The notes under the pieces: model-generated
The model's input: only the letters and a program-made list of their open reading frames with translations
Told to the model about the DNA's origin: nothing
The model's database searches: none
Shown here: piece after piece, positions 24,449 to 31,822 of the stretch
Position numbering within the stretch: the stretch's first letter is position 1
How the letters are laid out: each line of letters opens with the position of its first letter
Origin: Streptomyces sp. NBC_00663
Lineage (GTDB): Bacteria > Actinomycetota > Actinomycetes > Streptomycetales > Streptomycetaceae
DNA: 64,000 nucleotides
NCBI RefSeq assembly: GCF_036226885.1
Contig: NZ_CP109027.1
Span: 5,208,001-5,272,000 of the forward strand
Direction: 5' to 3'
Position numbers and translations under genes: made by a program

Positions 24449-25522
24449 ATGACGAACGGCGATTCAGCGATCACGCCAGAGGATCAAGAGGCGGCAGAGC
24501 AGCAGATCGTTGATCAGTCAAAGCGTATCGATTTCTACATTACAGAGTATTCGGTCGAGATTCTGGCCAACAAGATGCGCGATGGCGAATACGTGGTTCC
24601 CACTTATCAACGTGAATTTACCTGGGAACATGATCGCAAATCGAAGTTCATCGAATCCCTCATCATGGGCCTTCCAATACCCTTTGTTTTTTTCTGGGAA
24701 ATGTCAGACGGCAGGCTGGAGATCGTGGACGGATCCCAGCGCTTGCGCACGCTGGAGCAATTCCTATTCGGCGAACTTAGGCTCGTCGGACTTGAAAAGC
24801 TATCTCTCCTTTCCGGCTTCACCTTTCACGACCTTCCAGAATCACGGCAGCGAAAGGTCCGTAATAGGTCGATTCGCGGGATCATTCTCAATGAGCATGC
24901 AGACGAGGCCGCGCGCCTAGACATGTTTGAACGGATTAATACTGGAAGCAAAAACGCGAATACTGCCGAAGTTCGCCGCGGAGCGCTTGCAGGTCCATTC
25001 ATGGAATTGGTCATGGAGCTGTCCGAAGACCCGCTACTTCAATCGCTAGCACCTATGAGCTACAAGCGGAAGCTTGAACGTGGATACGACGAGCTCGTAA
25101 CGCGCTTCTTCGCCTACAGCGATGGCCTGGCTACCTATAAGGATCGACCGTCCGACTTTATTTACGAGTACACCGAAAAGAAAAACGTTGAGTTCCGCGT
25201 CGATCGCAACGCTGCCGAGACGTACCGTAAGCGGTTCCATGAGACCATGAAATTTGTCGACCGCGTATTTCCTCACGGATTCCGCCGATCTGCTACAGGC
25301 ACGGCGACACCGCGAGCGAGGTTCGAGAGTATTGCGATCGGCTCCTACTTGGCTCTCAAGGAGCGTCCCGAACTAGCGACGATAGACAGCGACAGAATCG
25401 CTGTAAGCGAGTGGACACAGGGAACAGAATTCACCCGCGCCATCGGCGCCGATGGCGCGAACGCCCGCTCTCGCCTTGAAGGGCGAATCAACTTCGTCCG
25501 ATCTCGGCTGGTGGCAGTATGA
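24449..25522 (+). CDS. DUF262 (ParB/GmrS-like) protein of a three-gene cassette
   Basis: The 357-aa protein has the DUF262 signature: a YQREFTW box at 53-59, LIMGLPIPFVFFWE, and DGSQR at 94-98, the ParB-like nucleotide/nuclease motif shared with GmrS of type IV restriction. A helical C-terminal part follows (KKNVEFRVDRNAAETYRKRF). No DUF1524 His-Asn-His nuclease domain is seen, so the effector function may lie in the partner gene. GC is clearly below the surroundings. The stop overlaps the next ATG (ATGA). An upstream start 29 codons earlier is open but lacks a ribosome site. Confidence 0.85.
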   Translation: MTNGDSAITPEDQEAAEQQIVDQSKRIDFYITEYSVEILANKMRDGEYVVPTYQREFTWEHDRKSKFIESLIMGLPIPFVFFWEMSDGRLEIVDGSQRLRTLEQFLFGELRLVGLEKLSLLSGFTFHDLPESRQRKVRNRSIRGIILNEHADEAARLDMFERINTGSKNANTAEVRRGALAGPFMELVMELSEDPLLQSLAPMSYKRKLERGYDELVTRFFAYSDGLATYKDRPSDFIYEYTEKKNVEFRVDRNAAETYRKRFHETMKFVDRVFPHGFRRSATGTATPRARFESIAIGSYLALKERPELATIDSDRIAVSEWTQGTEFTRAIGADGANARSRLEGRINFVRSRLVAV

Positions 25523-26271
25523 GCACATCAGATCTGGTCACCTTCTTCGATGAAAGATTCAGCGAAGTCAGCGCTTATCTGGAACTACTAGAACAAGTAG
25601 AGATGGTAGCGCGTAATGGTCCGCCCAAGCTTGCAGGCTCGGAATATCGCATCACGGCGCCACAGCAGAAAATCCTATACTCCAGCGTCTACCTTCAACT
25701 TTATAATCTCGTTGAAGCGACTATGGCCAGGTGCATATCTGAGATAACAAAGGCAGCCGCAGCATCCGCGAGGTGGCAGCCCCACGAGCTTAGCGACGAG
25801 CTCCGCCAGGAGTGGGTCCGCAGTTCCGCACGCACTCATGCTGACATGGCCCCTGATAGCCGCTTGAAGTACGCCCTTCAAATGACTGATCATTTGGTCA
25901 ACCAGCTACCTATCCGCGACTTCGAGATTGAGGCTGGTGGAGGGGGAAACTGGGATGACGAAGCCATTTATGCGATGGCTAAGAGATTAGGGTGCCAGAT
26001 TACCATCAGCAGCACCGCTCTCGCGGGCGTCAAGCGTGTAAGACGGGATGGGATGGGATCGATGAAGTTGGTCAAGGATCGCCGAAATAGTTTGGCTCAT
26101 GGTTCAATTTCGTTCGTGGACTGCGCCGATGGTATCATTGCGACGGAACTTCGAGAAATGTCGCAACAAGTTGAGAGTTACTTGCGCGAAGTAATCAAGT
26201 GCTTTGCTCACTATATTGATTCCTATATCTTTCTGCGGCCGGAGATACGGCCGAATGGTGGCACAACGTGA
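25519..26271 (+). CDS. HEPN-domain ribonuclease-like protein (MAE_28990 type)
   Basis: This 250-aa helical protein has the HEPN catalytic motif Rx4H as Arg189-Asn190-Ser-Leu-Ala-His194 in KDRRNSLAHGS, preceded by long helices (QQKILYSSVYLQLYNLVEATMARCISEITKAA). HEPN proteins with an intact motif are usually metal-independent RNases acting in abortive infection, toxin-antitoxin and CRISPR systems. The arrangement (YxxLYNLVE early, RNxLAHG late) is what I recall of the MAE_28990/RiboL-PSP-linked families. Coupled by 4-base overlaps to the DUF262 gene before it and the methyltransferase gene after it. Confidence 0.8.
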   Translation: MSTSDLVTFFDERFSEVSAYLELLEQVEMVARNGPPKLAGSEYRITAPQQKILYSSVYLQLYNLVEATMARCISEITKAAAASARWQPHELSDELRQEWVRSSARTHADMAPDSRLKYALQMTDHLVNQLPIRDFEIEAGGGGNWDDEAIYAMAKRLGCQITISSTALAGVKRVRRDGMGSMKLVKDRRNSLAHGSISFVDCADGIIATELREMSQQVESYLREVIKCFAHYIDSYIFLRPEIRPNGGTT

Positions 26272-27353
26272 ACGACCGTATCCCTGATATCGCTGCCGTG
26301 GACCTTTTCTGCGGCGTTGGCGGGCTCACTCATGGCCTTGTCAGAAGTGGCATCAATGTTCGAGCGGGCGTTGACCTTGATCCGCATTGCAAGTACCCAT
26401 TTGAAGCAAACAACAGCGCACCATTCCTTGAACGCGACGTGAATGAGCTCAAGGCTGATGAACTCAAGGCTTACCTGAGCCCGGGCGATTACTCATTGCT
26501 GGCTGGGTGCGCGCCATGTCAACCCTTCTCCACTTACAGTCAAAGCGGGAGGAGTAAGAAGCGCGGTTTGGACTGGCAACTGGTCCTAAAGTTTGGCGCC
26601 CTAGTTGCCGAGTTGCAGCCAGATCTAGTCACCATGGAAAACGTGGCACAGCTCGCCCAGCACGAAGTTTTCGTAGATTTCTTGAAGTACCTGGATGGAT
26701 ATTCCGTCCATTATTCCATCGTCGAGTGCTCCAAAATTGGCGTTCCCCAGTCCCGTAAGCGGCTCGTGCTAATTGCCTCAAAATTGGGCGACGCTGGATT
26801 GAGCCTGGCAAGCCAGACCAACGCTCCCCTTCGAACCGTCCGGCAGGAGATCTCGAAACTTCCCGCCATCGCCGCCGGCGAGCAGCACAGTCGCGATCCT
26901 CTTCACACCGCAGCTTCGCTCAGCGAGATGAACATGCGCCGTATAAGGGCATCCAAGCCTGGTGGGACTTGGCGCGACTGGGATCCAGAGCTGATTGCCG
27001 CATGCCACCGAAAGACCACCGGGGCCACGTACCCGAGCGTCTACGGCCGAATGGAGTGGGATGCTCCCGCACCCACCATCACCACGCAATGCTTCGGTTT
27101 TGGTAATGGCCGCTTTGGGCACCCAACGCAGGACAGGGCCATCTCCCTCCGCGAGGCAGCTATGCTGCAAACTTTCCCTAGGAACTACAAGTTCCTCCCT
27201 AAGGGTGAGCAGGTTCGATTCAATCGCCTTGGTCGACTCATTGGCAATGCTGTTCCGGTTAGACTTGGTGAGGCTATCGGAAAAGTGATCATGGAGCATG
27301 TTCGATCAGTAGAAGGTGGTAAGAAGATGGAACCTTCGGATCGGCTTTTTTGA
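26268..27353 (+). CDS. DNA (cytosine-5-)-methyltransferase of the cassette
   Basis: The 361-aa enzyme shows motif I DLFCGVGGLTHG (12-23), the catalytic GCAPCQPFS with Cys84, MENVAQL (123-129), QSRKRLVLIA (motif VIII) and a C-terminal RLIGNAVPVRLGEAIG (motif X). Length and motif order are full. The target-recognition region is short, around 220-280. It starts at a GTG in GTGA overlap with the HEPN gene, so all three proteins are made from one message. It is distinct in sequence and composition from the element's other methyltransferase at 14,761-15,840. Confidence 0.92.
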   Translation: MNDRIPDIAAVDLFCGVGGLTHGLVRSGINVRAGVDLDPHCKYPFEANNSAPFLERDVNELKADELKAYLSPGDYSLLAGCAPCQPFSTYSQSGRSKKRGLDWQLVLKFGALVAELQPDLVTMENVAQLAQHEVFVDFLKYLDGYSVHYSIVECSKIGVPQSRKRLVLIASKLGDAGLSLASQTNAPLRTVRQEISKLPAIAAGEQHSRDPLHTAASLSEMNMRRIRASKPGGTWRDWDPELIAACHRKTTGATYPSVYGRMEWDAPAPTITTQCFGFGNGRFGHPTQDRAISLREAAMLQTFPRNYKFLPKGEQVRFNRLGRLIGNAVPVRLGEAIGKVIMEHVRSVEGGKKMEPSDRLF

Positions 27354-27512
27354 CAAGCTTCGGTGTGTACGACAGTTCCTACTGTGGACCATTGTGGACA
27401 AGGCTGCCGAGGCTTGCCTGTGTCGCTGAACTGTGGAAATCGCCGAGGGGGAGCTAGCCTCCGGAGCAGCATGTGCCGTGAAGGCACGGAGAAATCCGTT
27501 CGAATGGCTTCC

Positions 27513-27740
27513 TCAGATGAGTGCTGCGGATCTACTGTTGGACTTTTTCCCTTTTGGGCAGAGCTTGCAATGCTCTGAACCATGCGGTTGGCAGAGTAGT
27601 CCCTCTCTAATCATCTTTTTGACCCCTTTGGCTGGCAAGGGGCCTTGCTTCGCCGTTTCTCGTGCTCTACGACGGGCTTCTATGGCGAGCATCTTCCTGT
27701 AGCGCGCATTCACGGTGGCTTTGGATTTGCGTCCGCCCAT
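27513..27740 (-). CDS. small basic protein with Cys/His cluster, unknown
   Basis: The 75-aa product is strongly basic (GGRKSKATVNARYRKMLAIEARRRARETAKQGP) with a C-terminal CQPHGSEHCKLCPKGKK that could hold one metal ion. The ATG lies inside the end of the upstream membrane-protein gene (31-base overlap), which suggests coupling. It converges on the methyltransferase gene; 159 bases between them hold no other gene. No family recognised. Confidence 0.5.
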   Translation of the reverse strand: MGGRKSKATVNARYRKMLAIEARRRARETAKQGPLPAKGVKKMIREGLLCQPHGSEHCKLCPKGKKSNSRSAALI

Positions 27741-28351
27741 TGCTTACGTGCCTCCTTGTCTTTACACCAACCCCTGACGTAATAGCACCATTGAATCACC
27801 CCTCCAAGGACGACAGAGAAGGCGGCGAGCCAACGAGGGATGTTCTCGTCCGAGCGTCCCATTGGAATGAGAACGAGGCCGATTCCCGCCGCAAGGCATA
27901 CGATCCCGATGTGGTAGGTCCACTCAGCCGTCCACTCCCACTTGCGTGCCGTGCGAGCATTCTCAATCTGTGCATGACGGAGGGACTCCGATTCGTCCGC
28001 AGTAAAGACGTGCGGGAGCCATTCCGTAATCTCCGCGTAGGAGTACATGCGGGCCCGCGCATTGAACCCGCATTGAACACATGCGACGAGAGCGATGGCA
28101 GCAAATGTGAGAGTAAAGAGCGCCCATCCGGGATATCGGATCATGTTTGGAGCCTGGGCAATAACGCCGACGGTGGCGGCGGAGAAACCTGCAAGGAGGG
28201 CAGCTGATCCACTAGCCATTGATTGCCGAGCAGCGGTCAGGCCGATGGGTGTCGGTCGGTACCAGCGCGCTTGGGGCGCCGCGCGGGGTGGCGGCTCAGG
28301 CTGATCGTGCGGGCAATGTCCCCAGCAGATGTGAAGGCCCACGAACCTCAC
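27710..28351 (-). CDS. four-helix membrane protein, unknown
   Basis: A 213-aa ORF from GTG 28,351. Two hydrophobic helices (GSAALLAGFSAATVGVIAQA; GWALFTLTFAAIALVACVQCGF), a soluble middle with AEITEWLPHVFTADESESLRHAQIENARTARKWEW, and two more helices (YHIGIVCLAAGIGLVLIP; WLAAFSVVLGGVIQWCYYV). The 2-helix, cytosolic domain, 2-helix order resembles small membrane effectors of the SLATT/PycTM kind, but no diagnostic motif is present. It lies in the cargo next to attR. The true start may be the Met at residue 45 (MASGSAALL), because the first 44 residues are Pro/Arg-rich and poorly typical. Confidence 0.6.
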   Translation of the reverse strand: MRFVGLHICWGHCPHDQPEPPPRAAPQARWYRPTPIGLTAARQSMASGSAALLAGFSAATVGVIAQAPNMIRYPGWALFTLTFAAIALVACVQCGFNARARMYSYAEITEWLPHVFTADESESLRHAQIENARTARKWEWTAEWTYHIGIVCLAAGIGLVLIPMGRSDENIPRWLAAFSVVLGGVIQWCYYVRGWCKDKEARKQWADANPKPP

Positions 28352-28766
28352 CTACCTCATGCCTCTCACCATGGTTGGACGTGGCATGTCACGCTGCAAG
28401 TGGAGCAGTCGGCAACGGTGTGAACCTCATGCGAGTCCTCACGGCTGGGCCGTCTGTGGGCCATCCGAGAGCGGCCAACGACGACAGACGACGACACGGC
28501 GACAGCCCTCCCCTGCTCAGAGAGGGCGCCTCGGGTGCCAGCGCAGGTTCTCGTACGCGAAGGGGAGTTGAGGGAGTCCGGAGCTACCGCAGCGCTCGGA
28601 GCGTCTTCGGGCTGACATTGAGGTCAGCACGGTCTCAGTTGTGGTCTCGATACATGCAGGTTCCGCGAGCGCCCGCGGACGTCCACTGAAGTCCGCCATG
28701 CCTGCTGACCAGGAACGAAGCCCGTCTGGCGGACATCGGTGGACACCCCCGCATCGAGATCGGACA
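28352..28766. other. right end of element, no gene seen
   Basis: No convincing gene in these 415 bases. The second copy of the 19-bp repeat is at 28,630-28,648, about 120 bases from the attR core. The rest is compositionally ordinary. Confidence 0.45.
28630..28648 (+). repeat. 19-bp repeat near right end (copy 2)
   Basis: Identical and in the same orientation as 10,371-10,389. The two copies lie at comparable distances from the two att cores. Confidence 0.55.
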
Positions 28767-28810
28767 ACTTGTAATGCGTAGGTCGTCGGTTCGAATCCGA
28801 CAGGGGGCTC
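28767..28810 (+). repeat. attR: 44-bp direct repeat
   Basis: An exact copy of 10,236-10,279. It is the 3' part of tRNA-Thr without a 5' half, so it marks the right end of the integrated element; chromosomal sequence resumes after it. Confidence 0.95.
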
Positions 28811-28885
28811 CAAGAACGGGCGGGGCCGGGCCTCCCGCGTTGCCTTGTTACCCCTGAGTGACCGTCCGGGTGCCAGGGTGGGGGC

Positions 28886-29539
28886 ATGCGCGTACTGATC
28901 GTGGAGGACCACAAGGATCTCGCGGAGAGTGTCGCGAGGGGGCTTCGGCGGCATGCGATGGAGGTCGAGCTCGCGCACGACGGCGAGCAAGGACTGAGCC
29001 GGGCCTCCAGCGGGGTCTACGACGTCGTCGTACTCGACCGTGACCTGCCGCTCGTGCACGGTGACGAGATCTGCCGGGCGCTGGTGCGGCAGGGCTGTCC
29101 GTCGCGGGTGCTGATGCTCACCGCCGCCGGGACGCTCGCCGACCGGGTCGACGGCCTCGATCTCGGCGCCGACGACTACCTCGCCAAGCCCTTCTCCTTC
29201 GCCGAGCTCATCGCCCGCGTCCAGGCCCTCGACAGACGCGACCAGCCCGCCGTGCCCCCCGTCCTCGCCCGCGGGGACCTCGAACTCGACCCGGCCCGCC
29301 GCACCGTGCTGCGCGGCGGGCGCAGGCTGGAGCTGTCGCCGAAGGAGATGGCCGTCCTGGAGGTGCTGCTCGCCGCCGGCGGTGCCGTCGTCTCCGCCGA
29401 GGAACTGCTGGAGCGGGCCTGGGACCGGGACGCCGACCCGTTCAGCAACGCGGTCAAGGTCACCGTGAGCCGGCTGCGCCGCAAGCTCGGCGACCCGCCG
29501 GTCATCGAGACGCTCCCGCACGTCGGCTACCGCATCTGA
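28886..29539 (+). CDS. OmpR/PhoB-family response regulator (first of pair)
   Basis: The 217-aa regulator has a receiver domain with acidic pocket Glu7-Asp8, phospho-acceptor Asp51 (VVLDRDLP), LTAAG and the conserved Lys in LAKPFSF. A C-terminal winged helix follows (LELSPKEMAVLEVLLAAGGAVVSAEELLERAWD... VKVTVSRLRRKLGDP... HVGYRI). It starts 75 bases after attR. It closely resembles the next regulator in length and sequence, pointing to tandem duplication. The kinase two genes on may serve either or both. Confidence 0.93.
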   Translation: MRVLIVEDHKDLAESVARGLRRHAMEVELAHDGEQGLSRASSGVYDVVVLDRDLPLVHGDEICRALVRQGCPSRVLMLTAAGTLADRVDGLDLGADDYLAKPFSFAELIARVQALDRRDQPAVPPVLARGDLELDPARRTVLRGGRRLELSPKEMAVLEVLLAAGGAVVSAEELLERAWDRDADPFSNAVKVTVSRLRRKLGDPPVIETLPHVGYRI

Positions 29540-29660
29540 GGACCCCGGTGGGCGTGTTGCGACGCGGAGGGCCGTACGCCAGCCTGTGAGGGAGGTAACC
29601 CGGGTGTGACCGGGGGTGCGGCAGCCTGGGGTCCGTGGCGCGTGTCTCGTAGGGGGAATG

Positions 29661-30314
29661 ATGAGGGTACTGGTGGTCGAGGACCATACGGAGCTCGCGG
29701 ACTCGATCACCAGAGTCTTCCGCCGCCAGGGCCTCGCCGTCGACACGGCCTACGACGGCGCGACCGCGCTCGACCTCGTCGAGGAGGTCGACTACGACGT
29801 CGTCGTCCTCGACCGTGACCTTCCCGACGTGCACGGCGACGAGGTCTGCGGTGAACTCGCCGCCAAGGGCGTGCGCACCAAGGTGCTCATGCTCACGGCC
29901 GCCGCCTCCATCGCCGACCGCGTCGAGGGGCTCGGCCTGGGCGCCGACGACTACCTCGCCAAGCCCTTCGCCTGGCCCGAACTCCTGGCCCGCACCCGCG
30001 CCCTGGGCCGCCGCGCCCACCCGGAGCGGCAGCCCGAACTCGTCCGAGGCGCCCTGCGCCTGGACCCCGCACGCCGCACCGTCAGCCACTCGGGCACCCA
30101 ACTGCCCCTCACCACCAAGGAGTTCGGCGTGCTCGCCTATCTGCTCGGCGCCGAGGGACGGACCGTCCCGGCCGACGAGCTGCTCGCCAAGGTGTGGGAC
30201 GAGGTCGCCGACCCCGGCACCACCACCGTCAAGGCGACCGTCAACCGGCTCCGGGCCAAGCTCCTCGACGCCTCCGTGATCGAGACCGTGCCCGGCCGGG
30301 GCTACCGGGTCTGA
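29661..30314 (+). CDS. OmpR/PhoB-family response regulator (second of pair)
   Basis: Also 217 aa: Glu7-Asp8, Asp51 (VVLDRDLPDVHGDE), LTAAAS, LAKPFAW, then the winged helix LTTKEFGVLAYLLGAEGRTVPADELLAKVWDE and NRLRAKLLDA... GRGYRV. I take the second of two consecutive ATGs (29,658 and 29,661) by alignment with the paralogue; AGGGGG is just upstream. The kinase gene begins 2 bases after the stop, so these two form the cognate pair. Likely regulator of the neighbouring NRPS genes, by position only. Confidence 0.93.
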   Translation: MRVLVVEDHTELADSITRVFRRQGLAVDTAYDGATALDLVEEVDYDVVVLDRDLPDVHGDEVCGELAAKGVRTKVLMLTAAASIADRVEGLGLGADDYLAKPFAWPELLARTRALGRRAHPERQPELVRGALRLDPARRTVSHSGTQLPLTTKEFGVLAYLLGAEGRTVPADELLAKVWDEVADPGTTTVKATVNRLRAKLLDASVIETVPGRGYRV

Positions 30315-30315
30315 C

Positions 30316-31641
30316 ATGGCGCCGCCCCTCCTCGCCCGGCTCGCCCGAGCCCGCGACCGCGCACTGCGCTCCGCCCCCGCGTCCTGGCTGCGCGCCCTGG
30401 CCCGGCGCCTGACACCACGCCGGGTGCGGGTCCGCTTCGCGGTCCTCTTCGGCCTGCTGTTCATCGCGTCCGGCGCCGTCCTGCTCGGCATGACCTATCT
30501 GCTGGTCAACCGGCCCACCCACAGCAGCGTCGTCAAGTACGAGATCAACGGCGGCGACGGCGCGCAGCCCACGATCCACATCCAGCCCGGCGGCCAGAAC
30601 GGCGGCGACGCCCCGCCACCCGAGTTCGCACTCGACGCCCAACTCCGCGAACAGGCCGCCCGGATGCACGAGGCCCAGATGCACGACCTGCTCGTGCAGT
30701 CCTGTATCGCCCTCGCCATCATGGCCTGTCTCTCCGTCGCGCTCAGCTGGCTGCTGGCCCGCCGGGTGCTGCGCCCCATGCGCACCGTCACCGCCGGCAT
30801 CCGCAGCATCTCCGCCCGCAACGTCCATGAGCGGCTCGCCGTCGAAGGACCCGGCGACGAGATCAGCGACCTCGCCGACAGCGTCGACGGCCTCCTCGAC
30901 CGCCTGGAGGCCGCCCTGGAGTCCCACAAACGCTTCGTCGCCAACGCCGCCCACGAACTGCGCACCCCGCTCACCGTGGAACGCGCGCTCCTGGAGGAGT
31001 GCCTGCTCGATCCCGACGCCACCGCCGCGTCGTTCCGCGAGAACTTCGAGCGCCTGCTGCGGATCAGCACCCACCAGGGAGCCCTGCTGGAATCCTTGCT
31101 CACCCTGGCCGTCAGCGAGCGGGGCATGGACCGCACCGAGCCCGTCGACCTGGCCGAGGTCGTCGAGTCCGTCCTGCTCACCCAGCTGTCCCGGACCGAA
31201 CAGCAGGACGTACGGATCGCCGACCGCACCGAGCCGGCCCAAGTCGCCGGTGACACCGCGCTGCTGGAGCGGCTGGTCGCCAACCTCGTCCACAACGCCG
31301 CCTACTACAACGTGCCCGACGGGACCGTGGACGTCACCGTCCGCCGCCACGACCGGCACGCCGTCCTCACCGTCACCAACACCGGCCCCGCCGTCCCCGA
31401 GGAGCGCGTCGCCCAGCTCTTCGAGCCGTTCCAGCGCATGAGCCGCACCGCGGGCGACGGCCACCACGGCCTCGGCCTGTCGATCGTCCGGGCCATCGCC
31501 GCGGCCCACGACGCCGCCCTCACCGCCCGCCCCGGGCCGGCCGGCGGACTCGTCGTCGAACTCTCCTTCCCGCTCCTTGTCAAGGACGCGGAGCGATATG
31601 CGGTCTGGCCGCAGACACGCGCGGCAACCGCGTCCAAGTGA
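30316..31641 (+). CDS. sensor histidine kinase
   Basis: The 441-aa kinase has a basic N-terminus, membrane helix 1 (FAVLFGLLFIASGAVLLGMTYLLV, about 42-65), a short outside loop of about 65 residues rich in Gly/Pro, membrane helix 2 (QSCIALAIMACLSVALSWLLA), a HAMP linker, HisKA with His213 in NAAHELRTPL, and HATPase boxes NLVHNAAYYN, and GLGLSIVRAIAAAHD. It should autophosphorylate and feed the regulator encoded 2 bases upstream. The final 20 residues are unusual for the family but short. Confidence 0.94.
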   Translation: MAPPLLARLARARDRALRSAPASWLRALARRLTPRRVRVRFAVLFGLLFIASGAVLLGMTYLLVNRPTHSSVVKYEINGGDGAQPTIHIQPGGQNGGDAPPPEFALDAQLREQAARMHEAQMHDLLVQSCIALAIMACLSVALSWLLARRVLRPMRTVTAGIRSISARNVHERLAVEGPGDEISDLADSVDGLLDRLEAALESHKRFVANAAHELRTPLTVERALLEECLLDPDATAASFRENFERLLRISTHQGALLESLLTLAVSERGMDRTEPVDLAEVVESVLLTQLSRTEQQDVRIADRTEPAQVAGDTALLERLVANLVHNAAYYNVPDGTVDVTVRRHDRHAVLTVTNTGPAVPEERVAQLFEPFQRMSRTAGDGHHGLGLSIVRAIAAAHDAALTARPGPAGGLVVELSFPLLVKDAERYAVWPQTRAATASK

Positions 31642-31762
31642 CCAGAACGGCCGGTTGGACGACACCGTTCGCTAGGTATCGTTCTGATTGACCGGCCCCG
31701 GTCGTGAACGGGTTTTGGAGACGTTTCACCGGGCCATTCGGTCCACGGGGTGAGATTCCCAG

Positions 31763-31787
31763 GAGCTTCCCGAGTGGAAGCTCTTTT
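31763..31787 (+). terminator. intrinsic terminator or attenuator in NRPS1 leader
   Basis: The stem GAGCTTCC / GGAAGCTC with a 5-base loop is followed directly by TTTT, an orthodox intrinsic terminator. It lies 122 bases after the kinase stop and 36 bases before the NRPS1 ATG. It either ends the two-component operon or attenuates read-through into the NRPS genes. Confidence 0.7.
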
Positions 31788-31822
31788 CCTTTGGAGAGGG
31801 AATTAGGGGTGAGGGGCGGAAA

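Larger units (their letters stand above)
10236..28810. mobile_element. actinomycete integrative and conjugative element in tRNA-Thr
   Basis: An 18.6-kb element is bounded by 44-bp direct repeats of the tRNA-Thr 3' end. It has a tyrosine integrase and excisionase next to attL, a prim-pol type replication module, a TraB/FtsK-type translocase with small membrane proteins, and a GntR (KorSA-like) repressor: the canonical AICE set known from pSAM2-like elements. Cargo (24,449-28,351) lies next to attR and has lower GC. No phage capsid, portal or terminase gene is seen. All core modules look intact, so the element may still move. Confidence 0.93.

Noticed and set aside
24449-25522. GmrSD-type type IV restriction enzyme
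   Set aside because: The DUF262 half is present, but no His-Asn-His DUF1524 domain is found in it or its neighbours; the partner is an HEPN protein.
10236-28810. Prophage
   Set aside because: No capsid, portal, tail or terminase genes; the TraB-type translocase, prim-pol and GntR set define an AICE.
28517-29746. Minus-strand frame spanning attR and the first response regulator
   Set aside because: It crosses the element boundary and is opposite a clear OmpR-type regulator.
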